Both the position numbers and the translations under genes were made by a program. Positions 33,639 to 41,124 of a stretch of DNA of 64,000 bases are shown piece by piece; position 1 is the stretch's first letter, and each line of letters starts with the position of its first letter. A model generated the notes under the pieces. It saw only the letters and a list, made by a program, of their open reading frames with translations. It did no database searches and was not told where the DNA came from. This DNA comes from Ignavibacteriota bacterium. GTDB lineage: Bacteria > Bacteroidota > Ignavibacteria > Palsa-1295. The stretch covers positions 23,555 to 87,554 of the forward strand of contig PLYO01000032.1 of the NCBI GenBank assembly GCA_003151825.1. The letters are read 5' to 3'.

Positions 33639-34796
33639 TTAATGCGCCGAAATTCTCTCGACAGGTCCCGCATTGTGCGGGCGACCTCGGGCGGCGTAAG
33701 GAGAATCCGCCTGACTTTGGTACGAAACGTTTACCGTTACGTATTTATGGCTATTTGCATCGATGCTATAAAGAAGTCCCGTCAACGGATCTGGAACGAT
33801 TTCTATCAGCGCCAGATTGCCGCTGGCTGTCTGGCAAATAAGGACACGAGAGCCGGTAAGCATCGTGGCAGGAATGTCGTAAGAATTAACGAGCGGTGTC
33901 GTAGTAGTGGCGATATTAAGTTCCGTAGAATAGTCCGCAGTGCGCCAGGCGCTGTCGAGGCCGCCGACAATATAATTCGGATTGGGATCGATATCCGTTA
34001 CATCCCATCCACTGCGATAGACTCCTCCGGATTCGAACGAAATTCCGGCGGCCGCTGCCGAGACCGTGGCCAGCACGAAATCGGCGCTCGAAGCTCCGGA
34101 TATGGATTCGGTTTGCGCGCTGCCATTTTCATCGAGAAGAAGTCCGCTCCGGTCGCTCGCGTTGGGATCGCCAGATTCATAAATCTTTAGCCCCATCGTC
34201 CGTTCGGCGGTCATCCAGGTGATAGTCGGATCGGTCCCAGTCGTCCCAGTGTGAATGGAAATGTCGTAGGATTCGCCTTCACTTAGGCCCGAGACAACAT
34301 CCATGCTTGAAGATGACGGTTTGGTGCTGACCACCGTACCGCCGCTCATAGCAACGATCGTATCGACTCCGACGTCGCCGGCGCCGCGCGTCCATTCCGC
34401 GGCAATGGAGGCCTTGTCGTTCGAATGCACCATAAGTCCGGTCGGAAGCGCGCCTATGGTGTAATAAATTGCCGTCGTGCTGCCGGATGACGACTCGATT
34501 ACAATGCTATACTGAACATTGGTGGTGAGTCCGTTAACAGTGCCGGAGGAGGAGCCGGACGGAGCGTACGCCGAATCTTTTTGCGAGCCACCCGTCACGA
34601 GGATGGTATCCACGGAGGTATCGCCAGAGCCGCGAGTCCAACTCACCGTAATCGAGGTGGTCGTCGCTGAGGTGACTGCAACGTTGGATGGCGGGCCACC
34701 CGCCGGGGGCGTGACCGTTGACGAGCAGCCGGCGAAAAAGAAGCCGGCAACCGCAGCACAAGTAAGGCTTGAAAGAATAGTTGTAAGTTTGTTCAT
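33639..34796 (-). CDS. Fibronectin type III-like lipoprotein, tandem paralogue 1 (385 aa)
   Basis: Lipoprotein signal MNKLTTILSSLTCAAVAGFF then AGCSS (lipobox FAGC). Two fibronectin-III-like units with the phrase SWTRGSGDTSVDTIL and EWTRGAGDVGVDTIV, then the domain shared with its paralogue (ITWMTAERTMGLKIYE ... YVTVNVSYQSQADSPYAARG). The repeated phrase 'TRG.GD..VDTI' is distinctive. The protein is probably a surface or periplasmic lipoprotein. It heads the three-gene set; a repeat block follows its stop. Confidence 0.75.
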   Translation of the reverse strand: MNKLTTILSSLTCAAVAGFFFAGCSSTVTPPAGGPPSNVAVTSATTTSITVSWTRGSGDTSVDTILVTGGSQKDSAYAPSGSSSGTVNGLTTNVQYSIVIESSSGSTTAIYYTIGALPTGLMVHSNDKASIAAEWTRGAGDVGVDTIVAMSGGTVVSTKPSSSSMDVVSGLSEGESYDISIHTGTTGTDPTITWMTAERTMGLKIYESGDPNASDRSGLLLDENGSAQTESISGASSADFVLATVSAAAAGISFESGGVYRSGWDVTDIDPNPNYIVGGLDSAWRTADYSTELNIATTTTPLVNSYDIPATMLTGSRVLICQTASGNLALIEIVPDPLTGLLYSIDANSHKYVTVNVSYQSQADSPYAARGRPHNAGPVERISAH

Positions 34797-34894
34797 GATA
34801 TTATGAGATTAAAAAATGTAGATGGCCGCCCTCGATAAATGAATAGTCCTTTTAAGCATCATCAAGGAATAAATTTCGTGCCGTTCGACGAACA

Positions 34895-36364
34895 TTATGC
34901 ATGGCTCTCCAATTCCGCCTTCATCAATTCATTGACTATTTCCGGATTGGCCTTGCCCTGCGTCGCTTTCATCACCTGCCCGACAAAGAAGCCAAAAAGA
35001 TTGGTCTTTCCGGCCCTGTATTTCGTTAGATTATCTTGGTTTGCGGCAATAACTTCGAGTATAGTCTTGCGCAGCGCATCCGCATCCGTCACCTGTACTA
35101 ATCCGCGCCGCTCGACGATTTGCTTCGGCGACTCCGTGCTGCCGGGAAGATCGGGGAAAATATCCTTCGCTATTTTATTAGAAATCGTTTTATCCTGTAT
35201 CAGATCGACTAATTCCGATAAGTAATGTGGCTGGAGCTTGAGTTGAAGGATATTTTCCTTGCGCTCCGACATGAGCCGCATTACATCGCCCATGATGAAA
35301 TTGGAAATTGCCTTCCTACTTTCGTCGGATTTCGATGCAAGCGATTGGACGGATTCTTCGAAAAAATCGGCCACGGATTTTTCGGCGGTTAAAACATCGG
35401 CATCGTATTTCGGCAGTTTGTAATCGGCAACAAACCGATCGCGCCGTATGCGCTGAAGCTCCGGGATTTCGCTTCGTACTTCTTCGATATAATCGGGTGA
35501 AACGATAACAGGAAGTAAATCCGGCTCCGGGAAATAGCGGTAATCATGGGCCTCTTCTTTGGTTCTCATGGGGCGCGTAACGCCTTTATTATCATCGAAT
35601 TGCATCGTTTGGTGAATAACAGGTCGCCCAAGCTCGACAAGGCCGATTTGCCGTTCGATTTCGGATTCGATAGCGCGCTGCACGTTACGAAAGCTGTTCA
35701 GATTTTTCACTTCCGTCTTTTGTCCGAATTTTTCAGCGCCACGCAATCGGACCGATACATTAGCATCGCAACGCAGCGAGCCTTCCTCCATATTTCCATC
35801 GCAGATGCCGAGATAGGTTACTATGGATTTAATCGCTGTGAGATACGCATACGCTTCCGCGCTCGATCGCATATCCGGTTCGCTTACAATCTCGATGAGC
35901 GGCACGCCGGCGCGATTGAGATCGACAAGCGTTTCAGCGCCGAAATCGTGGATGGATTTTCCGGCGTCTTCTTCCATGTGAATGCGCGTGATGCCGATGC
36001 GCTTCATTGTGCCATCTTTCAATTCCACTTCGAGGAAGCCATTGTGGCAAATGGGAGTCTCGTATTGCGAAATCTGGTATCCCTTTGGAAGATCGGGATA
36101 AAAATAATTCTTGCGAGCAAAAATAGAACGCGGACGAATCTTGCAATTTGTCGCCAATCCCATGCGAACGATAAACCGCAGCAAATTCTCGTTCAGCGCG
36201 GGTAGCGTGCCTGGGTGACCGAGGCAAATCGGGCAGGTGTTGTGGTTCGGCGGGGAGTTGAATTCAGTCGAGCAGCCGCAAAACGCTTTCGTTGCCGTCA
36301 GCATCTGCGCATGCACTTCGAGTCCGATGACCGGCTCGTATTTTTCGAGGAATTCAGGAGTCAT
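34895..36364 (-). CDS. gatB: Aspartyl/glutamyl-tRNA amidotransferase subunit B
   Basis: 489 residues. GatB, with GatA and GatC, converts Glu-tRNA(Gln) and Asp-tRNA(Asn) to the amidated forms. Features: VIGLEVHAQMLTATKAFCGC with the zinc/metal Cys residues, CPICLGHPGTLPALNE, ARKNYFYPDLPKGYQISQYE, GIIRIHMEEDAGKSIHD-type segment (GITRIHMEEDAGKS), MEEGSLRCDANVSV and the C-terminal YqeY-like tail. The start codon overlaps the stop of the antitoxin-like gene by 4 bases (ATGA, 36361-36364). Its translation is therefore coupled to a toxin-antitoxin pair, which is unusual for a gene needed for aminoacyl-tRNA supply. Confidence 0.96.
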   Translation of the reverse strand: MTPEFLEKYEPVIGLEVHAQMLTATKAFCGCSTEFNSPPNHNTCPICLGHPGTLPALNENLLRFIVRMGLATNCKIRPRSIFARKNYFYPDLPKGYQISQYETPICHNGFLEVELKDGTMKRIGITRIHMEEDAGKSIHDFGAETLVDLNRAGVPLIEIVSEPDMRSSAEAYAYLTAIKSIVTYLGICDGNMEEGSLRCDANVSVRLRGAEKFGQKTEVKNLNSFRNVQRAIESEIERQIGLVELGRPVIHQTMQFDDNKGVTRPMRTKEEAHDYRYFPEPDLLPVIVSPDYIEEVRSEIPELQRIRRDRFVADYKLPKYDADVLTAEKSVADFFEESVQSLASKSDESRKAISNFIMGDVMRLMSERKENILQLKLQPHYLSELVDLIQDKTISNKIAKDIFPDLPGSTESPKQIVERRGLVQVTDADALRKTILEVIAANQDNLTKYRAGKTNLFGFFVGQVMKATQGKANPEIVNELMKAELESHA

Positions 36365-36561
36365 GCGCTTAACCCGAGACGGCTCTTCATCTCTCCTAAC
36401 GAGATACCCGGTGCGTTCCCATTTTCTTGCCGAGCTTCTCGAAGCGCGAGGATGTCTTCGGCCTGCTCGATCTCTTCCTGAAGCGCAAGAAATTCCTCAT
36501 AAGGCAAAACGGCGTACTCCTTTTTTCCGCCTCGTGTGATGTATTCCGGGTGTAATGTCAT
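36361..36561 (-). CDS. Antitoxin, RelB/Phd-like small protein (66 aa)
   Basis: 66 residues: MTLHPEYITRGGKKEYAVLP followed by YEEFLALQEEIEQAEDILAL and a polar tail. The opening GKKEYAVLPYEEFLAL pattern matches prevent-host-death/RelB-like antitoxins, which start with a short DNA-binding half and end with a toxin-binding helix. It follows the toxin gene (sharing its stop/start bases at 36561) and overlaps gatB by 4 bases. The toxin-first order is the one seen in higBA-like modules. Confidence 0.8.
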   Translation of the reverse strand: MTLHPEYITRGGKKEYAVLPYEEFLALQEEIEQAEDILALREARQENGNAPGISLGEMKSRLGLSA

Positions 36562-36815
36562 TAGTCGTACGTGTTCTCCTTTCGTGGTCTAACCCGCTGA
36601 ATCAGCAACTTGTTTCCTTCCATATCGAAGAGCACACGGTAGCGCCCCACTCGAAGCCGATAGGACTTTTCCGTTCCAGTAAGCTTAATTACGTCGCCGG
36701 CAAGTCCATTGCTCATTGTTTCGATCTTCTCGATGATACGCGATGCCGTGACTATGTCCAGCGACTTCAAGTCACGCTCGGCCCGAGGAAGAAAAACGAT
36801 TTCATACTGAGTCAT
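36561..36815 (-). CDS. RelE/ParE-superfamily toxin (84 aa)
   Basis: 84 residues from ATG 36815 (a TTG at 36824 is the frame's outer end). RelE/ParE signature: YEIVFLPRAERDLKSL, ASRIIEKIETMS, then VIKLTGTEKSYRLRVGRYRV and LFDMEGNKLLIQRV with the final basic residues. The RLRVGRYRVLF strand pair is typical of RelE-type mRNA interferases. The promoter box TATTTTTG (36822-36829) ends 6 bases before the ATG, so the mRNA may be leaderless. It is the first gene of a toxin-antitoxin-gatB operon. Confidence 0.88.
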   Translation of the reverse strand: MTQYEIVFLPRAERDLKSLDIVTASRIIEKIETMSNGLAGDVIKLTGTEKSYRLRVGRYRVLFDMEGNKLLIQRVRPRKENTYD

Positions 36816-36821
36816 TCCGTG

Positions 36822-36829
36822 CAAAAATA
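36822..36829 (-). promoter_or_regulatory. Probable -7 promoter element of the toxin-antitoxin-gatB operon
   Basis: Read on the minus strand, TATTTTTG matches TAnnTTTG and stands 6 bases before the toxin ATG. A TTG at the right -33 distance is not seen. It is about 32 bases from the divergent promoter at 36861-36891. Confidence 0.5.
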
Positions 36830-36860
36830 CGGCAATTTCAATAGGTCACTCCGAATTACC

Positions 36861-36891
36861 TTGCGCAAGGCCGGGAAATGCCGTATCTTTG
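36861..36891 (+). promoter_or_regulatory. Bacteroidota-type promoter (TTG-N20-TATCTTTG) of a T9SS cargo gene
   Basis: TTG at 36861-36863, exactly 20 bases, then TATCTTTG at 36884-36891, matching the Bacteroidota consensus. Only four bases (TGGG) separate it from the start codon at 36896, so transcription would begin at or next to the ATG and the mRNA would be leaderless. Confidence 0.7.
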
Positions 36892-36895
36892 TGGG

Positions 36896-37885
36896 ATGAA
36901 AAAACTGGCATTCGTATTACTACTTTCATTGAACTCAGTATTAGCAAGGGGTCAAGTTGAAGGCGGAGGCTTTAGTCCATCAAATGGTGGACCAGCTTAC
37001 GTACCCGCTGGAACAGCGGTAGTTTATAATACTGTCGCATCGGTCGAAATAAACGTCCGAGGAAACGTTGACGATGCAGACTTTTCATTCGAAGGCGAGG
37101 GCACAACCACGCCGTCTGGCTTTGAAGCCTATCGCGGCTTAACCACGTGCAACGTTCAAATTACGATTGAGAGCGATATTTCTGAATGCTATAATTGCAA
37201 TCCTTGTGGAATCACCGCAATTGAGGTGGGTAATAGCTCTGTGGGTTTCTTCTACTCATTCGGCCCGGTTGTGTTTTATGATCCTCATATTACTGGGCAT
37301 GCAAAAGCATATTCATTTCAATTACCGTATTCGGATACTATTAATTTTGGAAATACTATGGTCGGCGATTCTGTGAGGTCTCAGTTTCAATTAGCGCTTG
37401 ATTCACTCGGCCAATACCGTGCATTCAAAGCCATAAATGCAGAGCCACCATTCAGGACTACTGACTCAATACCCATGGGATATTCATGTTCGCAATTTTC
37501 TACATCTTCCTTCGTTTGGTTTGTTCCGACGCAACCTGGTCTTTACATCGATACCGTGTATTTTCTCGATCCCCTCACACAGGATTCCATCCCACTCGTG
37601 TTGACCGGGAATGCGTACGATGCAGATGTTGCCGAAAGCACGTCCGATGAATCGGCCATGCAGGTTTATCCAAATCCGTGCGACCGGTTTGCGAATATCG
37701 TGCTGCCGTCGCAAACATTAGAACAAGTTGAGATACGCAACGCGCTCGGCGCCACCATCCAATCTTTTCATGGAATGAATTCTGATTTTACACTCGATGC
37801 TTCGTCTCTGCCGGATGGCATTTATTTTATCGAGGGGCGAACGCTCGGGGCAATTGAGGTGAAGAAATTAGTTGTAATACACTAA
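36896..37885 (+). CDS. T9SS cargo protein with a novel N-terminal part (329 aa)
   Basis: 329 residues from ATG 36896; the longer frame from 36878 starts before the promoter's likely start site. Signal peptide MKKLAFVLLLSLNSVLARGQ. The middle has Cys-rich bits (ECYNCNPCGITAIEVG), no named family, and a segment resembling an immunoglobulin-like/ASH sandwich (INFGNTMVGDSVRSQFQLAL, VPTQPGLYIDTVYFLDPLTQ). The C-terminus is a type A T9SS sorting domain (MQVYPNPCDRFANIVLPSQ, ... LPDGIYFIEGRTLG). It should be exported by the T9SS and cut by PorU. It lies divergently from the toxin-antitoxin-gatB unit. Confidence 0.82.
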   Translation: MKKLAFVLLLSLNSVLARGQVEGGGFSPSNGGPAYVPAGTAVVYNTVASVEINVRGNVDDADFSFEGEGTTTPSGFEAYRGLTTCNVQITIESDISECYNCNPCGITAIEVGNSSVGFFYSFGPVVFYDPHITGHAKAYSFQLPYSDTINFGNTMVGDSVRSQFQLALDSLGQYRAFKAINAEPPFRTTDSIPMGYSCSQFSTSSFVWFVPTQPGLYIDTVYFLDPLTQDSIPLVLTGNAYDADVAESTSDESAMQVYPNPCDRFANIVLPSQTLEQVEIRNALGATIQSFHGMNSDFTLDASSLPDGIYFIEGRTLGAIEVKKLVVIH

Positions 37886-37908
37886 CTATCGAAACTCTGC
37901 TTAGTCCA

Positions 37909-38063
37909 AGCTGTCATCCTGAGCGGAGTTCGGTGGAGCGACAGCGGAACCGAACGGAGTCGAAGGATCTCATGCAGCTTGGCTCAGTGGTGAACGACCG
38001 GAGATCCTTCGACTCCGTTCTTTTCTCCTTCGTCGAAAAGAACTCCGCTCAGGATGACAATAT
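37909..38063. repeat. Large inverted repeat, family E, two copies head to head
   Basis: The left copy (37910-37971) reads CTGTCATCCTGAGCGGAGTT through CGGAGTCGAAGGATCTC. The right copy (38001-38060) is its inverse, GAGATCCTTCGACTCCGTTC through CTCCGCTCAGGATGACA. The same ends occur at 20134-20196. The pair fills the convergent space between the cargo gene and an ABC transporter permease gene. Confidence 0.88.
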
Positions 38064-38075
38064 AATAATCCCAGT

Positions 38076-38924
38076 CTAAAACTCCTTTTTCGAAAACACA
38101 AAGCAGCTCATCGCGAGATAGACGATGGCAAGTCCGGCCGTCACGAATAAGGGCGTGAGCGTGACCGGCTGCGATAAAATGACGGAGGAAATCGTCGTGT
38201 TTAGTCCGCGCGCGGGCATGAGGTATCGCATGCCGGTGGCAATCGTTGTAAGAATGCCCTGCGTCGTTTCGCCATTCATCAGGCGGTCGATAAATTCGCC
38301 GAGCGGAATGATGAATCCGACTAAAACATAGAGCGCCAGCACGATAATAATCGCAAACCAACTGCTGCGGGTGAGCACTCCGAAGAGCGTGACGAGGCTA
38401 TACACACCCGCAAACGCCAGCGTGATCGTGAGAATACTCAGCAAAAATCCCATGTTCCATGCTCCGAGCGAAAATCCTGCCACGAGCCACAGTCCGAGCA
38501 CAAGATATGCTACTTCCGCAAGAATGATAAGTACCGCGCCCAGATAACGTCCGGCAATATAGACCCATCGATCCACCGGCTTCGAGAGCAAAAGATCGAT
38601 CGTCCCTTTTTCCATGAGCGACGTGATGAATCCCGCCGTCACAAAGCTGCCTAAAAAAATGCAGATGCCAAGCAGAAACGCGGAGACGCCCATCCAGATA
38701 AAATCCAGAAGCGTCACGCCGAGCAATTGCGGTTGCGGCGCGTTAGGACGGCCATTATGGATGTGATCCGAAGCCGGCGCGAGCAGCCCATGCTGCACCG
38801 CATTCAATTGAAAAAGAAAAACCGCGAGCAGGATGGTGACCGTCGAGACGATGAACATTCCGAGGATCGTTTTCCGCGCAATTCCCTCGCGGACGGTGGC
38901 TTCGATGATGGCTAAGAGTTTCAT
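38076..38924 (-). CDS. ABC-2 type transporter permease
   Basis: 282 residues with about six transmembrane segments (GMFIVSTVTILLAVFLFQLN, SAFLLGICIFLGSFVTAGFI, GAVLIILAEVAYLVLGLWLV). The sequence MEKGTIDLLLSKPVDRWVYI is the typical NosY/YhaP-type signature of this permease group. It works with the ATP-binding protein encoded 166 bases upstream, which is transcribed in the same direction. The cargo is unknown. A family F repeat (38944-39084) separates the two genes. Confidence 0.88.
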   Translation of the reverse strand: MKLLAIIEATVREGIARKTILGMFIVSTVTILLAVFLFQLNAVQHGLLAPASDHIHNGRPNAPQPQLLGVTLLDFIWMGVSAFLLGICIFLGSFVTAGFITSLMEKGTIDLLLSKPVDRWVYIAGRYLGAVLIILAEVAYLVLGLWLVAGFSLGAWNMGFLLSILTITLAFAGVYSLVTLFGVLTRSSWFAIIIVLALYVLVGFIIPLGEFIDRLMNGETTQGILTTIATGMRYLMPARGLNTTISSVILSQPVTLTPLFVTAGLAIVYLAMSCFVFSKKEF

Positions 38925-38943
38925 ATTGTATTTCTGGTTTTAC

Positions 38944-39084
38944 CATGTCATTGCGAGGAGAATGAAACGACCGAAGGGAGTTTCATTCGACGAAGCAATC
39001 TTTGAAGGTTGTGTTGAAATTGAAGAGATTGCTTCGTCGGGAATTGCTGCGCTTCACTTCGCAATTCCCTCCTCGCAATGACGT
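38944..39084. repeat. Intergenic repeat, family F (CATTGCGAGGA ... GAAGCAATC)
   Basis: Two halves, each starting from a TCATTGCGAGGAG-type end (38948-38961 and, inverted, at 39064-39082) and meeting at the inverted GAAGCAATCT / AGATTGCTTC pair. It lies inside the ABC transporter operon, between ATPase and permease genes. Repeats of this kind are known in many bacterial genomes. Confidence 0.85.
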
Positions 39085-39090
39085 ATAAAA

Positions 39091-40017
39091 TTAGTCATGG
39101 GTCACGGCGCTTCCCTGGATGAGATCTACGAACACATCTTCCAGCGAAGATTTTTTCGGCACCATGCTTTCGATCACGCCGCCGGAGGCGCGGATGGTAT
39201 CCATGATACCATTCAGCAATTCCGGAGATTCGCAGGAGATTTCGAGCGCGGCGCCATTGGTGCTTATGACATTCGTTCCAAGCGCGGCAAGAATAGCCGG
39301 ATTCATATTCGCAATTTGCATCTCATAGACGTGTTCGGTTCGCGTCAAATCGTCGATGGAATCTTCTTTTACAATTACGCCGTGATCCATGATGGCCACG
39401 CGGTCGGAAATGCGCTCGACTTCGCTTAAGAGATGCGAATTGAGGAAAATTGTTTTGCCCTCGTTTTTTAATCGAATCAGAACCTCACGAATTTCCTTGC
39501 GCCCCACGGGATCGACGCCATCCGTCGGCTCGTCGAGCAGGATAAGCTGCGGATCGTTGATGAGCGCCTGCGCAAGGCCCAAACGCTGCATCATGCCCTT
39601 GGAGTATTTGCGGACTTTCGTTTTTCTCCACTCGGTCATGCCGACAATGCTCAGCGTTTCGTCAATGCGTTTGCCCAATACAGGCTGCGCGATTCCCGAA
39701 AGCTTGCCGAAATAGGCGAGCACCTGCTCGCCCGTCAAGTACAGCGGGTAACGATGGTTCTCCGGAAGGTAGCCGATTTTTTCCTTTGCACGAACCGAGC
39801 CGAATGGATAGCCGAGCAAAGTTCCCTCACCCGAATTGAGAAAAACGATGCCGAGCATGCACTTGATGTAGGTCGTTTTTCCCGCGCCATTTTTTCCGAG
39901 GAGGCCGAAGATTTCACCCTGCGCGACGGAAAGGCTCACTCCGCGCAGCGCATGAACGGCTTTCGTGCCGCGTCCGTAGGTTTTTACGATATTATTCGAA
40001 GCGAGTGCGAGATCCAT
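39091..40017 (-). CDS. ABC transporter ATP-binding protein
   Basis: 308 residues. Walker A GLLGKNGAGKTTYIK (about residues 37-51), Q-loop region YLPENHRYPLYLTGEQVL, signature YSKGMMQRLGLAQAL, Walker B LILLDEPTDGVDP and the switch His in FLNSHLLSEVERI. The C-terminal 90 residues carry the extra segment typical of the CcmA/NodI-type exporters (VIESMVPKKSSLEDVFVDLI). It energises the permease encoded downstream. The substrate is unknown. GAGKTTYIKCM instead of the common GAGKTTxxxxL is a minor variation. Confidence 0.93.
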   Translation of the reverse strand: MDLALASNNIVKTYGRGTKAVHALRGVSLSVAQGEIFGLLGKNGAGKTTYIKCMLGIVFLNSGEGTLLGYPFGSVRAKEKIGYLPENHRYPLYLTGEQVLAYFGKLSGIAQPVLGKRIDETLSIVGMTEWRKTKVRKYSKGMMQRLGLAQALINDPQLILLDEPTDGVDPVGRKEIREVLIRLKNEGKTIFLNSHLLSEVERISDRVAIMDHGVIVKEDSIDDLTRTEHVYEMQIANMNPAILAALGTNVISTNGAALEISCESPELLNGIMDTIRASGGVIESMVPKKSSLEDVFVDLIQGSAVTHD

Positions 40018-40145
40018 AATGGTGTCAGTAAAGAATGAAGTGAGATTAACGCCGGTAAACGGATGGGAGTTCGGTTGCTATTATCGAACGACTTAGCAGG
40101 ATAGATGTTCGATCGTCGGCGATAGTCTCTAATTAACACAAAAAA

Positions 40146-40838
40146 ATGCAATCCAATAAAAAAACCGCGCGAATCGCGGGGGTGCTTTATCTGCTCGTCG
40201 GAATCTTCGGCGGATTTGCCGAAGGATATGTGGAACCGAAAATGTATGTGGTCGGAAATGCGGCGGTAACGGCTGGAAACGTTATCGCGAACGCGGGACT
40301 CGTCCGCATGGGCGTCGTTGCCGATTTGCTGGATCAAACATTCTTTGTCTTCCTCGCCTTGACGCTCTATACGCTTCTCAACCATGTAAACAAGAGCGTG
40401 GCACGAGCAATGGTCGTGCTCGTCATACTGGCTGTTGGAGTTAGTTCCCTCAATGCGGTATTCGAGTTCGAAGGCTTGCGGGTCGCAACCGAGAGCGGAT
40501 TTACGGCAGCCTTTGGTTCCTCCACGAATGGCGTTGTGCTGATGCTCCTCGATGCTCAGCATTACGGGCTGCTTGTCGCGCAGATATTTTTTGGATTGTG
40601 GCTGGCGCCCCTCGGATACCTTGCCTACAGATCGGGATGGTTCCCAAAGGCGCTCGGCGTCATTCTCATCGTGGGAACCGTTTGCTATCTCGTCGATCTG
40701 CTCGCGGCGTTCGCGCTCCCCGCGTTCGGCCAAACCATCCACGGATTCATCACCATCCCCTCTGCGATTGCGGAGATATGGATGGTGTTTTATCTTCTTA
40801 TTGTTGGCGTGAGAACGGAGCGGGTTTTAGTTCCGTAG
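40146..40838 (+). CDS. DUF4386 family membrane protein
   Basis: 230 residues with six transmembrane helices and the DUF4386 pattern: KKTARIAGVLYLLVGIFGGF at the N-terminus, RMGVVADLLDQTFFVFLALT, then FEFEGLRVATESG and AQIFFGLWLAPLGYLAYRSG followed by FPKALGVILIVGTVCYLVDL. The function of the family is not known. It stands divergent from the ABC ATPase gene. A repeat-rich block follows the stop. Confidence 0.9.
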   Translation: MQSNKKTARIAGVLYLLVGIFGGFAEGYVEPKMYVVGNAAVTAGNVIANAGLVRMGVVADLLDQTFFVFLALTLYTLLNHVNKSVARAMVVLVILAVGVSSLNAVFEFEGLRVATESGFTAAFGSSTNGVVLMLLDAQHYGLLVAQIFFGLWLAPLGYLAYRSGWFPKALGVILIVGTVCYLVDLLAAFALPAFGQTIHGFITIPSAIAEIWMVFYLLIVGVRTERVLVP

Positions 40839-41025
40839 GAGCGTGATACTTGTAGCCGTGGGTTTCAACCCACGGTATGGGAACAATAACGCATGTCGAG
40901 CTCCGTCAGGAGCGAAATATTCTCTGATGAATAGTATGCCGCTCCTACGGAGCTTATGGCTCTTTCGCGCATCGCAACCCCCGGTTGAAACCGTGGGCTA
41001 CAAATATTTCGCTCCTACGGAGCGG
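40831..41025. repeat. Complex repeat block, family C (GTAGCCGTGGGTTTCAACCC and GCTCCTACGGAGC)
   Basis: The left part has TGTAGCCGTGGGTTTCAACC and CACGG; the right part has its inverse GGTTGAAACCGTGGGCTACA. Several GCTCCTACGGAGC palindromes lie in between and after (for example 40940-40953 and 41010-41023), with one variant GCTCCGTCAGGAGC. The block overlaps the last bases of the DUF4386 gene. Only ~100 bases then remain before the hydrolase stop. Confidence 0.85.
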
Positions 41026-41124
41026 GATACGGAGGAAGTGATGTCCGGCACCGAACGCCCTCATGTCCCGGTTTGACGCTGGGACGCTCTACGTTTAAGC
41101 GCGCGGCTATGGAGGATATGATCG

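Noticed and set aside
39984-40742. 252-codon frame opposite the DUF4386 gene
   Set aside because: The DUF4386 protein is clearly patterned; the opposite frame has a charged, low-meaning sequence.
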